DNA from: Mesorhabditis belari
Taxonomy: Eukaryota; Nematoda; Chromadorea; Rhabditida; Rhabditidae
DNA: 64,000 nucleotides
NCBI GenBank assembly: GCA_958450365.1
Contig: CAUEEP010000733.1
Location: 3,265,001-3,329,000, forward strand
Direction: 5' to 3'
The notes below the pieces were generated by a model. That model worked only from the letters and a program-made list of their open reading frames with translations. It was not told the origin of the DNA and ran no database searches. Below, piece after piece: positions 32,336 to 44,808 of this stretch. Positions within the stretch are counted from its first letter, which is position 1, and each line of letters opens with the position of its first letter. Made by a program: the position numbers and the translations under genes.

Positions 32336-33756
32336 AGCTTGAATTTAGATTTTTATATTAAAAATATTTCAACAATGATTTTGTTTTTTTCTTCTTTAAT
32401 ATAATTAATTAAGTAATTCGATCTTTCAAGCACATCATCGTTTCTTGGAAAAGAGTCTAAGTGGTTGGCTGGCTGTGGGTGTGTCATTTTGTGATTCTTG
32501 GGGAATTCTTGAATGAAATGAGTGAATCGATGACGTCATTTTGTTGAAGGAGTAGAGAAAACCCTTATTAGAACTTAAATCATTGAAAATATGCAAAGAA
32601 ATAATAACTTTGAGACTACTTAACGTTAAAAGAAGCTCTGACTACTCGATGAAGTTGGATTTGAACAAAAAAAAACGGGTCGTCACACTTTGAAGGTCTA
32701 TAACTTTGTCCAGAGACCATATTTTTGTTAACTTTTTATATCATTGTACAGAAGACATTAAAGAATCTTAAAGAATTAAAGATGACGTCATTTTGTTGAA
32801 GGAGTAAAGAAAACCCTTATTAGAACTTAAATCATTGAAAATATGCAAAGAAATAATAACTTTTAGACAAAGGAAAGCTTGATATGCTTCTAAAAGTCAA
32901 GGCAAGGCCAAAAAAAGTTTTGTTATACTCTTAAAAGCCAAGGTTAACTAAAATCCGATTCTTTAACGTTAAAAGAAGCTCTGACTACTCGATGAAGTTG
33001 AATTTGATCAAAAAGTTTTGACGGGTCGTCGCGCCTCTTTAGTTAATCTTTTTTTGAGAAATTAAACTTTAACCTGAAAGTTAATTCAATAAGTTATCAA
33101 TTCATTTCAAAAAAAATTATACCAAACTCTTTTGTTAACAAAAGAATTTCAATGACAAGAGTTGTACAAGATCTTAAAAGAAAACTTTCAAAGATTTGAT
33201 TCCATTTTGTGATTTAAAACCCGGACAAACCAATGATCCCTGACTTTTTCTGCTTTTCTTAGAACCCAGCTTTTCTTGCTTTTTCTATCGTTCTTTAACC
33301 CCCTTTAGAAACAAAATGAGGAAAGAAAAAGAAAATGGAAGAATTGAGGAATCAAGGAAATCCCTTGATTCATTGCATCATATAATGGCCAACTTTTCTA
33401 AAAGAACTTTGGAATCAAACAAAATCAATCTAAAAATAAACGAAATTGCAAAAGAAGTTGAATCTTTTTGAGTATAAAAAGGAAGAAAAAGCTTTGAAAA
33501 GGTCTCATAAAGAAAACGTTGAAGAGACTTTAGAAAAAAAAAGAAAAGAGGAAGAACGCGACAAATTATGACCCTTGCAATACTGGGTAAAGATTTTTGC
33601 TTCCTCAAAATACAAAATATACGTGAATGACGAGTTTTTAAGTCTTTTTTTCACAGCTTTTATTAAGAATATCTAATTTTAGAGATTCTTTTCTTGTTTT
33701 TAATTAAAATCAGTTCAACTAAAGTCATCATTCTAATACTGTATATTAGACTTATA
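32336..33756. other. No gene seen; local duplications
   Basis: GATGACGTCATTTTGTTGAA and the following ~75 bp (32530-32606) recur at 32783-32865. AACGTTAAAAGAAGCTCTGA and ~60 following bases (32621) recur at 32962. The rest is A-rich. No supported exon. Confidence 0.55.
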
Positions 33757-34258
33757 GGGAACCCCACCAGACCATTGACATTTGTTTGGCTAGGAACAGA
33801 GGGCTTCTGATGTAGACTTTCATGGTGATTTCGAATTTGTAAACAGAAGTTCCTAAAGACTCAAGCAATGACGCAAGCGTACTAACCACTAGGCCACCAA
33901 GGTTGTAAGGGGCCCTTACTAAGGGCTGCATAAGAAAGAACCTTATTGGACACCGATTGGCTTGGCTGCGATAAAATGACGAAAAGGGAAAGTTGAATAT
34001 CTTTTTTTTGGGGTTTGTCTTTCCCCCCCCCTCTGGTTCTCGATTTCCTTGTTATCCTGTAATATCGCTTTCCTTTTTCTTTACCGCCGCCCGGTGTCCA
34101 AGGTTCTTCCTCCAAGGGCCCCCCTTGGTGGCCTGGGGGTCGTTTGCGTTGCTTGAGGCTTTAGGAACTTTTGATTACAGATTCGGAATCACCGTGAAAT
34201 TCTGCATCAGAAACACTCTGTTTCCAGCCAAACAATGTCGGGGATCTGGTGGGGTTTC
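33757..34258. repeat. Inverted pair of tRNA-derived SINE-like copies
   Basis: 33757-33925 and 34095-34258 are reverse-complement relatives. Each unit, read outward from the centre, has CCTTGGTGGCCTAGTGG (A-box-like), GCTTTAGGAACTT, a TTCGGAATCACC-type block, CTCTGTTTCCAGCC and CTGGTGGGGTT. The A box is best kept in the left copy. A pyrimidine-rich spacer separates them. Confidence 0.65.
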
Positions 34259-35242
34259 CTTCTTAGCCTATCAAGCTCAAAATTTTGATTTATCAGATAA
34301 TATTAAAGCTTAAATCTATAGTACATTGTTGATTTCCATTCATTTAAGTAAAATAACGATGCTTGTCCGTTATTCATCAAATTCTTAACAGATTAGAACT
34401 GAATTAGATTTGAATTAGACCTAAATTAGATCTGAATTAGATCTGAATTAGACCTAAATTACATCTGAATTAGATCTGAATTAGACCTGGATTAGACCTG
34501 AATTAGACCTAAATTACATCTAAATCAGTCTAAAATCTGAAATTGTATGATAGATTAACAAAAATATCAAGATATCTTATTCTCTAATGAAATCAGTTTT
34601 AAAAAACAACATATTTATGTCTTTTTAAAAGCTTTTAACACTTGTAATTGGTACTTGTCCTCTAGAAAATTCGCGAAAGTGAAATTTGTGTTTAGATCTT
34701 CATGAAAATTGAAGCTGATTAAAGTACAGATTTGAAAGTTTTAAGCACAAAAAATAGCAATTAAGTAAAAGAAAAAAACTTGTTATTTTCCTTCTCACAA
34801 GGCTTCAAGGTGCAAAATATTTTTCAAAGTTTGTCCACGCTGGCCGAGTAAACCTAATTGAGAAGAGGAAAAAGGAAAAGTAATTGCAATTTATTCGCTT
34901 CTCTTAAAGTTTTTTTTGTTATTTTCTATTTGGCAACCATGTGACATTGTTGAGAATGATTAGTGGATTTTGATCGTTGAACAAAGCTATCAGTATAGGA
35001 TAAAAGTTTCATGTGAGATTTTTGAGGTCTTTCTTGCATCCACTTCAAGAGAAGTTTACTTACAGTAAATACTGTAATAGTACCGCCCCCTCCGCCCTTC
35101 AAAAAGAAAAGAATTTTACAAGTTCTTCGCCAACTCTGGTTTAGGAAGAAACGAAAAACATGTATTATTTCAAATTATGTAAATACATTCAATTCGAAAC
35201 CAAGCCTGCCTTCAGTTGGAATCTTACGGAATTTTTAGACCT
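34259..35242. other. No gene seen; GAATTAGATCT repeat
   Basis: About twelve 11-12-bp units (TGAATTAGATC / CTAAATTACAT) lie at 34395-34530. A family F terminal fragment (TACAGTAAATACTGTAATAG) is at 35063-35082. No exon is supported. Confidence 0.6.
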
Positions 35243-35498
35243 ACCGTAACGTAATAGTCCCCCCCGTACAGCCGCGTAGTCGCAAAAGTTTTTTTAATAT
35301 TTCATTTTTTCAAAGCACCGGTACTTTCAAAAAATGCGTCTTTGGTATCAAAAAATAGCCCTGAACTTCAGCTATTTTTTGATACCTAAGCGCGCATTAT
35401 AGCATAAACCAGTGTTGAAAAAACTCGTTCAAAGCTAGACTACGCAACACTCCGCACCGTCATTATGGGGGTGGGGTACTATTAAAGTATTTACGGTG
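35243..35498. mobile_element. MITE family F, copy 4
   Basis: About 256 bp, with a short deletion in the left terminal repeat (ACCGTAACGTAATAGTCC). The right end is intact (TACTATTAAAGTATTTACGG). Confidence 0.85.
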
Positions 35499-38430
35499 TC
35501 TTTTAAAGAGGTACTTTGTGCTTAAAAGAGAAAGAAATCCTTTCTGGCTTAAGCTTAGATCTTTTAAAGATTGTAAATGCTTTCCTAGATGACTCATGTA
35601 CTTTGTGCTTTCAACGCACCGCACTTAGCAAACTAGGTTCTCGATTTTTCTTGTATATCAACTGTAATATCAACTCTATGAAGAAAATAACTAAACGAGT
35701 GCGCTGAAAAGAAAATGCAAAAAGTAGAGCAATTTTTCAGCAAATAAGTTAATATTTTCAGAAAATAGCAAATTAAAAAGTTTGAAATTAAAATAAACAT
35801 ATCTTTAGAGCATTTAAGAAGTATAAAAAAAGGTTTTGAAAAAGAAATTTGATGCTTTTTGCTTTCTTTGTTAAAACTAAAGTATTTTTCGGAAACATTT
35901 TCCAAAATATAGCCTTTTTAAAGCAATATAGACAATGTTTTGCGTTGATCGATTCGTTTTTGCAAAAAAAAAAACACATCTGCTTCTCGTAAACAATCAT
36001 TTTTTTCGAGACATCTATTGAAAATGAGAAAATTTGAAAGCAAAATAGCAAAATACTATCAAAGAATAAAGAAACTTTTCGTTCTTTGACCAGAAAATTT
36101 TCAAAGCAAATAGAAAATGGGTGGGTGATGGACAATGGGTGGGAGAAGAGAAATGGACAAAGAGATGAGTCTTTCGTAATTATAAACTTGAGGAAGAATT
36201 GGATGAAGAAAGGAAATGCATTCGAGAAGGACAAGACTCGAAATGGATATTTGGTTAATGTCAATTTTACAACGAAGATGCTCTAGTTTTCAGTAGGATT
36301 TTCAAGCGAAAATGTGTAAGAGTAAAAAGTTGAAAATCTCATGGACCATTTGATCTGATCAAAACGGGAGGATTGGACGATCAAACGGCTACTGTTAGAA
36401 GAAATTAAACTAGAATTCTAATTCATTTTAAATATATTAGCATTAGAAAATAAGTAGCACAAAAGAGATGAGTCTTTCGTAATTATAAACTTGAGGAAGA
36501 ATTGGATAAAGAAAGGAAATGCATTCAAGAAGGACAAGACTCGAAATGGATATTCGGTTAAGATCAATTTTACAACGAAGACTCTCTAGTTTTCAGCTGG
36601 ATTTTCAAGCGAAAATGTTTAAGAGTTAAAAGTTTAAAATCTATTAAGAATTTCATGAACTGCAAAAATATATCTGATGAATTTGATAGGGAAATTCAAA
36701 ATTCATTGGCTTTCATTGGCTTTCATTGGCTAGGAAATGTTTTAAGCGCAGATTTTAAGACAAATTAATGTTAGAATGAAAGTTGAAGGGCTGGAAAAGG
36801 ATAAAGAAAGGAAATGCATGTCGAAGGGCTGGAAAAGCTTTACTTTACTCTGAAAAAGCTTTCAAAAACAAAAATATTTAATATTTGGCCTTTGGCTTAG
36901 AGCGCCGTAGAAAATGAAAACTCTATATGCTAGGAAAGAGATGTTTACGGCTTTCAGGAAGTTTTCGGACTTGACTTTTTGAAAGTGGAATGAAAATTTT
37001 GCAAAAGAATTTCTACAAACTTATTACAAAGTGGATTCCCGAATTGGATTAACGAGAAGGGGAAATGAGATGAGAAAAGCGAGAGAAATGGGCAAATGTT
37101 TCGGTTGAATGAGCACAATGAAAAGAGAACTTGCATTTACATGTGATTTTCGAGAGTTTTGACGTTTATTGAAACTTTATTTTGACGCTTTCACCGGATA
37201 TTCAATTAGTGACCAAGTTTTGGGAAAAGAAAGGTTGGAAATGGTTAAGTGGATGACTTTACAAATAAAGTTTACTTGAAATTATATATGAGTTGATCAC
37301 TTAGTTCCGTTTAGCACTTTTCTCAAATTTGATGGGCCAATCCTCCCGTTTTGATCTGATCAAAACGAAGAATAGAATTCTAGTTCATTTTAAATATATT
37401 AGCATTAGAAAATAAGTAGCACAAATGAGAGGTAAAATCTCGAGTAGCTAAACTGGAGTAGCTCATCGAGTAGCTAATCTGGAGTGGCTTATCCAGTAGC
37501 TAATCTGGAGTAGCTCATCGAGTAGCTAATCTGGAGTAGCTCAATCGGTTCCAGCATTGACTAGAGGATACAGTCATCAGGCAGTTTTTGGTCATCAATT
37601 AAGAATTGACTTTGATTTCCAAAAGAGTAAAACTGAAAGAGCACGAAAGAACTCGAAAGTCGAGATCGAACTTAGCTTGTTCGCTTTGTAGAGTGGCAAC
37701 TTAGCAGTCGGCCAACGAGCTAGTTATCCTAGCAACTTAACTTTGCCTTATGAAGGTAGCTAGTAGCTATCTAACCCTATTGAATGGAAAAATGGTTTGA
37801 AAAAAGAGAAGAGCTGAAGAGATCACCATATGGCATGCGCGGTTTCAGCGGCGGCAATTCGGTGCTCATCTCCATTTTTCAGGCTACAAATCTCAACCTA
37901 ATATCAGATCCATCATCAGAAATCTTTCCAATCCTTTTTCTTCTTTTTTTTCTTCTTCGAGTGTCACGTGAGCGGTCTCGAATTAGCAAATATCTGAACA
38001 AAAATATAGATGTGACGTAAATGGGTTTGGTTTGAAGAAAATCGTTTTTGTGAAAGATTCGACCAAAAAATGTAGAAATATTGGGTGCTGGAAGCGACGT
38101 CTGAAGAGGCAATTTCAGCCACAAATTGAACCGCGATCCATTTTTGAGGTGCACGATTTTAAGATGAAAATGAGGACGTCACGAGATTTTGGGTGAGACA
38201 AAAGAGTGGAGAACGGGATTTGTTCAAAGAGTCCATAGAAAGTCAATATAATGATTTTTTGCTTGAGCCAATGTAAAGCTTGATTTAGCTTCACTTCTTT
38301 TTAAATACCTAGATTTAAATCAACGTTTTAAGATCTAACGTAAACGTTGCTTTAAAATTAAACAGTTTTGATTTTTGAAACTCTAGTATTACTAGCACAG
38401 ATTCGAGTAAATAAAGCTAGCTTTGTTGAC
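35499..38430. other. No gene supported; duplications and a GAGTAGCTAATCTG repeat
   Basis: About 180 bp at 36157-36338 recur at 36463-36640 (AGATGAGTCTTTCGTAATTA, AGGACAAGACTCGAAATGG). ATTAGCATTAGAAAATAAGT at 36435 recurs at 37403. GAGTAGCTAATCTGGAGTAG repeats at 37437-37550. Open frames at 36086, 37784 and 37879-38154 (the last minus, with a basic RRRKKRRKR run) lack recognisable domains and partner exons. Confidence 0.45.
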
Positions 38431-38507
38431 AAAGAAGGCCGTACAGTACTGAAGGAGAAGGAGGACGTATATTACTGGACAATGAAATATCATATTTGAA
38501 AGAAGAA

Positions 38508-38754
38508 GGATGTACGTTACTGGACAATGAAATATCATATTTGAAAAACGATCGTCACTTTCGCGCGTCTATAACTCCCTTGTCTTTGCGTTTAAACTAT
38601 TAGTGTTATACATTTTCTGAAAGCTCTTTTCAAGGGCTACACAATGGTAATATTAATATTTAGAAATACGGTAAATACAAGGGAGTTACAGACGCGCGAA
38701 AGTGACGATCTTTTTTCAAATATCATATTTCATTGTCCAGTAGTGTACTTCAAG
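38508..38754. mobile_element. Foldback MITE family I, copy 1
   Basis: Ends ACTGGACAATGAAATATCAT and complement. Arms share GATCGTCACTTTCGCGCGTC and the centre has ACATTTTCTGAAAGCTCTTT. A broken piece of the same element lies just before it at 38436-38505. Confidence 0.85.
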
Positions 38755-39888
38755 CAAAAAGTTCCAATATTTTTAGAATCTCCGAAAATTGAGGAAATCT
38801 AGATTTTGCTTTGGAATCTATAGATAAAGATGAACGATAACTATTGAATTATTGAAGAATAACGTATTTAAAAATACTATTTGTAAAGGAATTAAGCAAA
38901 TTTAAAAGAAAATTCGATTTGAAACGATTCGACACCCAAAATAATAGTTTTCTTTTCAAAACTTGAACTAAAACAAAACCAAAAATGATTCAAACAAGAG
39001 AAAAGATCAAGAATGCGAAGAAAAGAACGCGGAAATGATTTACATGGCATGATAAAACCTATTTACATGAAAAAAAAAAATACGGCAATAAAATCGCTCA
39101 CTCAAAATGGAAACGGTACTCGAATTTGGATCGAGATGGAGGGGAATTCGAAAGAGAAATTCGACACCCTTTCTTCTCCGAAAAAAGAAGGTCTGCCCTT
39201 TCCCCCACTTTTCTTTTTCGATTTCAATCGGCTCCTTGATATGCAAATGATTACCCCCATTTTTTTTTGCCCATTTTCTCTCTCAAGTGTCCTCGACTTT
39301 TGTGACTCGAGGAATCGACCATTGCCTTATTCTGGGCAAATTTTACATTATAAACACTTTGAGCTTTGGGAAATGATAATTTGAATTGATAATTGAATGG
39401 GAAATGATAATTGAACCAAGCAAAGTTACAACAATTTTGGAAATTACTTATTACTTTAAAAAAACTCTTTAGACAACGGGCTTACAGTCAAGTACTGTAG
39501 CTTAATTTAAGCTCTAAACTTGTGCAAGCAGTATGAAAAGCTATGCAATTGTTGAGTTTGATTTAGGAATATAAAAAGTACCGCAAAATTTCCTGTGTAA
39601 CCTTTCATTTTTACTGCTAAAGCTTCTGCAAATATGGTAATTGAGTAAATTTTGATCGAAAACATGGACAAGAAAAGTTAGTAAGCGTTAAACTTGCTTT
39701 GGTTCATTATCTTTCCAAATTTGGTTCATTATCTTTCCAAATTTCGCTCCTTACCTCTCTAAATTTGGTTCCTTATCTTATTAGATCTGGTTTCTATCAG
39801 TAAACTAGAAATATCAGTAAGCAAAGATTGAACAGAATATTGCAATTTTTTGAATCAACAATGAAACACTGGAACTTTTTGTTTGAAG
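38755..39888. other. No gene seen
   Basis: AT-rich sequence. A 123-codon frame at 39013-39384 is rich in K, F and P and shows no domain; an antisense frame overlaps it. A ~22-bp unit TTGGTTCATTATCTTTCCAA repeats near 39700-39775. Confidence 0.45.
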
Positions 39889-40060
39889 TACACTACTGGA
39901 CAATGAAATATGATATTTGAAAAAAGATCGTCACTTTCGCGCGTCTGTAACTCCATTGTCTTTACCGTATTTGTAAATATTAATATTACCATTGTGTAGC
40001 CCTTGAAAAGAGCTTTCAGAAAATGTATAACACTAATAGTTTAAACGACAAAGAAGGACG
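39889..40060. mobile_element. Foldback MITE family I, half copy
   Basis: One arm plus the centre, in the opposite sense to the following copy. It stops at GTTTAAACGACAAAGAAGGA, where the next copy begins. Confidence 0.8.
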
Positions 40061-40295
40061 TACAGTACTGGACAATGAAATATCACATTTAAAAAAAGAT
40101 CGTCACTTTCGCGCGTCTGTAACTCCCTTGTCTTTGAGTTTAAACTATTAGTGTTATACATTTTCTGAAAGCTCTTTTCAAGGACTACACAATGGTAATA
40201 TTAATATTTACAAATACGGTAAAGACAATGGAGTTACAGACGCGCGAAAGTGACGATCTTTTTTCAAATATGATATTTCATTGTCCAGTACTGTA
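40061..40295. mobile_element. Foldback MITE family I, complete copy
   Basis: About 235 bp, ends TACAGTACTGGACAATGAAA and complement with a terminal TA. The CAGT...ACTG termini and TA are Tc1/mariner-like. Confidence 0.85.
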
Positions 40296-40447
40296 GGTGT
40301 AATCTATGTGTAAATGATCTAAACTAATAGAAATATCAGTAAGCAAAGATCGAACAGAATACTGCAAGAAACAAAAATGAAAAAAAATCAAAGAATTGAG
40401 ATTATCAAATAAATGAGTTTTTTGAACTACGTGAAATTTGAAATTCA

Positions 40448-41954
40448 TCAAGTGCGCTCCGTTCGTTTAGCCCCCGAAAGTACATTATTGCTTCCAGGAA
40501 CCCAGAGAACCCAAAAAAATAGAGAAATTTCTCTGATCACTCACCGTGCATATGTTGAAGCATTGAAGTTGAAAGCTTCCGGACCAATTTTTATAGAAAA
40601 CTTGGGAAAAATTTTCTGGTTATCTTCCTTTGCCTCACAGCCCAATCATTGCTTGTTTTAGTGCTTGCCAAACACCAAAAAGGCCAGATTTTATTAGCTT
40701 ATTGGTAATAAAAAGTCAGCAATCTTTCTCAAAATATTATTTCAAGTTTAGATGAGAAAATTTAACGAAAAATCGTTAAATTGGATATGGGGTCAGTGAA
40801 GAAAGAGCAATGTTCACAAGAAAAAAAAACAGAAATGAGCGATTCGGACAAAGGTACTTTAAGATACTTTAAGATTACCAATACAACATACTTTAAGATA
40901 CAACATACTTTAAGATGCCAATACAACATACTTTAAGATTGCCATTTGTCTTGCAATTTTTAAAGCACTTCCCTAAACCAACAGAAATTCAATTTAGCAA
41001 ACAAAGCTACAAATTGAAGCTAAAGAATCCATTTTCAAAAGTATCTTTTATTTGAAAAACTAGGCGGAATTTCTCTGGAGAAAGGTGCGTAATTAGAGAG
41101 AGCTGAGCAAAAACTAGAGAGTAGGGGGATTACTCACAAACACGCAAAAGTACATTGATCAAAGCTTGGCATCGTTTTTGGGATGAATTTTGATCGATGA
41201 ACATCCGTTTGAGGGACATTTCAAAGAAAGACTTGAGCAAGAAAAGTCTCTTGAAAGGAGCGCGAAAAAGCGGAAGGTTCAAGCTGGCCCGATGGTTCAT
41301 TGCCGAGCTTCCGTTTCTCGCTATGAGCATCCAGGGTTTAATCCCGCTTGCAGGCTCAGGTTTCTTGAACTTTTTATGAATGGACATCTTTTATGAACAT
41401 GAAAATATCTAATTCTTAAAAGATTCAAGAAAACAACAATTAAAGCGAGGACCCAAAAGCCTTAACTTTTTATATCGTTAAACTCTTAAAGGGTCAACTT
41501 GATGAAATTGGAATAAAATCACATGCAAGAATTGAAAGGATTCTGATGAAATTCCCCCTCGCTTTGGCACTATTGTTTGCAGATTTTCCTTGAAAACCCC
41601 CACTGGTCGTAAAGTTTTCATTAACGAAAATCAGGGTCGAGGCGTGTGATTTCCTTAATTTTCTTTCCCTTTCCTTCCATTTCCTTTGCCCTCCTTTCAT
41701 TACCCTTTGGCTTCTCCTTTTTTTTGGGTTGAAAAAGGAGGAATTCCAATTATCAAGACCCCTTCTCGAGATCCTCAAAAAAAACTAAATCAACTCCAAA
41801 AACTCGTACAGAATACAAAAAGCAGAATTCTTTACCTTAACACATACCAAATAAATATTACCGTAGAATGTTGAATAGATTGTCAAAATTCTTTTCATAC
41901 CTTTCCAGAACGGGTTCAGCTTCGAGGTTTTCATGTCGGATAATCGAAACATTG
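40448..41954 (-). CDS. Unidentified protein, 3' exons only
   Basis: Candidate exons on the minus strand are 41954-41901 (VSIIRHENLEAEPVLE), about 41385-41135 (KKFKKPEPASGIKPWM ... QKRCQALINVLLR), 40615-40545 (IFPKFSIKIGPEAFNFNAST) and 40490-40448 (NNVLSGAKRTERT, stop). The last two join in phase and have a good 5' splice site (GCACG/GTGAGT). The joins of the first two are less certain and the 5' end is not found. I do not recognise the family. It continues the same-strand run after the SR gene. Confidence 0.35.
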
Positions 41955-42419
41955 CTGGAAACACAATTGTTAGTATTGATCTTCTGATGAATGATTTAAA
42001 GAAAAAAAAACGAAAAGAGAACGGGTCCCAACATTAATCTTCACAACAACAGCAATTCCAATGAAATATTGATTTGCTTGTTTGGAATTAGCAACATTTT
42101 CCACCTGCTTTATTTGCCCGGACATGTGGCCCCGAGTTTCAAATTAATTTTTTTTGGCCAATTTAAATGATATTGTTCTGTTGTTTATTTGATTTTTTTT
42201 ACTTTATTTTGTTTGTAATCTAGTTTATGACCAACAATTTATTCAAAATTTCAACGTGAACTACATAATATCAGAGATCATTGACAAACAAAACGATAAC
42301 AGAGTAACCAATTTAAAAAACAATAATAAAATAGGTCAACCAATTTAGAAAAATAATAAAATAGGGCAACAATTTAAAAAAGTTTCCGAACAATATTTGG
42401 GCAACGCCTGAAGTGTTCT

Positions 42420-44290
42420 CTACTCCTCCTCGGAGCGATCTCCATTTTTAGCAGGGGAGTTTCCATTTGCTTTGTCGTAGCTTTTATCTGCTGAGCCTGA
42501 GCGACTAGGAGATCTAAATGCAAGGTTTAAAAAAATCGTTGAAAGATGCCTTTCTTTCATCATTAGATGTTTTTAAGTTGAACTTAGTTCAAATTTTTAA
42601 AGTAAAATCAACTCACTTGTCTCGACCATTGGAACCATCGCGGGAACGAGAGCGCGAACGTGACTCCGAGCGCGACTTGCTCTTTCTCTTCTTTGGACTA
42701 GCAGAGCGGTCCCTAAAAATAAAACATTAACTTGAATCTACATGAGATTAGAACTAAAAATAAGCAATGGCTCACCTTGATTGACTACGAGATGACGAGC
42801 GTGAGCGTGAACGACGAGCCGATCTTGAGCGAGAGCGACGCCCCGAGCGTGAACGAGAACGACTAAAGTCGATAATTAGAGAATGCTCTCAAAATCTACC
42901 TACCTATTTGATTTCCTCACATAAAGTTTAAATGATTTTAAACCAACCTTCGGGAACGCGAGCGGCTTCCCTCGGTGGTATCCGTGAGTTTCAGGCGGCG
43001 CCCATTGATATCCTTGTCGTCGAACTTCTCCACAGCTAGTTGCAAGTCCGAACGCGAAGCGAAGCAAACAACACTAAAAGAAATTAATCTTTATAAGTCA
43101 AAAACCGTGTTTGCTAGTTACTATGCAGTTTAACAAAACTTACGCTTCATTCTTGCGAACCTTGTGGGCATCAGCATATGTAACTTCGCATCCGGCTTTG
43201 CGAAGCATGTCCTTCAGATCCTAAAAAGAATAAATGCGATCAGACGTCATATAGTCGACAAACCTGCCAGGATATACGACTGGATAGATTGTCAACGGCG
43301 AGACGATGACGAGTTTGAGTTGGTGGTCCATATCTAAATTTTAAAATTATTACCGAAATCTAAGAGGCTTTGTATATTCAAAAAGCAATACAGAGTCTAT
43401 TCGATGAGAGCTCGTCTTTAGGCACACCCCGACTTCGCATGTCTGACCAAGATAAAGAACAGGGTTGTGGTAGTGGGCACGGCTCGGTTGGTTGGCCAGA
43501 GGAAATATTTACACGCTTAGTTTTGGATTGGGGAGAGGCCTCATCAATTTCTATCATAAGGCCGGAGTGTGTCCGTAGCTGGGTGACGACCTTCTCACGC
43601 CATATAGCACCGGAGTGAGGCTCTCCCTCATAGACTAGGGCAAAAGGCTCAACCAGACTCAACACCCGAACAGTGCACACTGAACTTGTTACATTTAGAT
43701 TTATATTGTAGGATTTATCTTACTCTAAAGCCTATTCTATGCATAAAATTAATCAAACTTTACTTGCTAGCATAAGTTAAGTTTAAAGTTATTAAACTTA
43801 ATATGAAGCTATGATGAGAACTTTTGCAAGTTCCTCAATGTTTAATTAGACGTTTAGTCAGTTCAACAAATAAATCAGTGCTATCATAAATGCCTGTTGC
43901 TCACAAACTAATCAATTTTGATTTGAAACAAAATTCTGTCTCAAGATAAGAAAAATAATACCTGCTATTTCTTTGTCCATGACGATCGCCTCCACCACGT
44001 CCTCCATAACGATCGCCGCGGTCGTAATCCCGCCCTCGATCACGGCCACGATCACGATCACTTCCACGGGCACGCGAGAACTCGACAATCACCCGATCCC
44101 CACACAAGTCCTTTCCGTTCAGCTCGTAGACAGCATCTTCGGCATCGCGTGTTTCTTCAAATTCGACAAATCCAAATCCGTCTTTGAGCACGATGTCCCG
44201 AATGCGCCCGTAGCCTCGGAAGAAGTGTTCTACATCCCGTTCAGAAGCGCGGCTCGAGAGATGTCCAATGTAGATGCGAGCAGACGACAT
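42420..44290 (-). CDS. SR splicing factor with two RRMs (SRSF4/5/6-like)
   Basis: Seven exons in phase: 44290-43962, 43333-43264, 43220-43144, 43073-42948, 42862-42776, 42712-42617 and 42513-42420; about 292 residues. Residues ~4-75 form RRM1 with RNP2 RIYIGHL and RNP1 GFGFVEF. A hinge rich in R, D and G follows (DRDRGRDRGRDYDRGDRYGG). RRM2 carries SWQDLKD, the signature of the pseudo-RRM of SR proteins, split exactly by an intron after SWQ. An RS-rich tail ends in RSEEE. The protein acts in the nucleus in exon recognition and alternative splicing. A 3' splice-site-like AAATTTAG lies 5 bp before the ATG, as expected for trans-splicing or a 5' UTR intron. Intron 1 contains a candidate poison exon. 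Same strand as CWC25, 519 bp downstream of it. Confidence 0.9.
43525..43679 (-). other. Candidate poison (NMD) exon in SR-gene intron 1
   Basis: Within the 628-bp first intron, a GC-richer block begins after CAAGTTCAG (3' splice site at 43680). Included in phase after exon 1, it would read about ten codons and hit TGA. Possible 5' splice sites follow at CGT/GTAAAT (about 43512) and others. SR genes in many animals, nematodes included, autoregulate through such exons. Exact borders are not determined. Confidence 0.35.
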
Positions 44291-44808
44291 GACGGCTAAA
44301 TTTGAATCTATAAAAAAGTGAAACGGAAAGTTGCGTGAAAAAGTTCGCTTAAATACAATAACAGTAGCAAAACCACATAACATAAGTAGATAAAGTTAGT
44401 GTAGAAAAAAAAGAACCCATAACTATAAAAACATAAAGGAGGGCATAACTCAGATCCTGATAAAATATGTTTACGAAAAAAAATAAAGATTTCATAAAAC
44501 CCAATTGGCTTTTTGCTCACCCCGGAGGCTATCTGGGTTACCGTATTCGTATCATTGTTTTAGGACGCAGATGGCAAAATCCGCAAAATAACATGCCAAC
44601 GGCAACCAACCTTGCAAACAGTGGCCAATTATCTCGATCTGAAATTGAAAAGAGATGCTGTTGGGTGCAGTGAAATAATGTTTGAAAACAATTTAAACTT
44701 TATTGACCAAGATTGACCAAGAAATAATAGCTTTTCACAAAATAAAATAACAATCAACAATACATCAAAATAATTTCAAAAAACGCAACAAATACATGTC
44801 CTTTCCAA

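Noticed and set aside
39013..39384. 123-codon frame
   Set aside because: Low-complexity composition, an antisense frame over the same bases, no domain and no neighbouring exons.
41190..41396. Plus-strand frames over the unknown minus-strand exon
   Set aside because: The minus-strand reading has splice sites and lies in the same orientation as the other exons; the plus-strand frames have neither.
43370..43618. 82-codon plus-strand and 100-codon minus-strand frames inside the SR gene
   Set aside because: They lie in intron 1 of the SR gene. The minus-strand block is better explained as a non-coding poison exon than as a separate protein.
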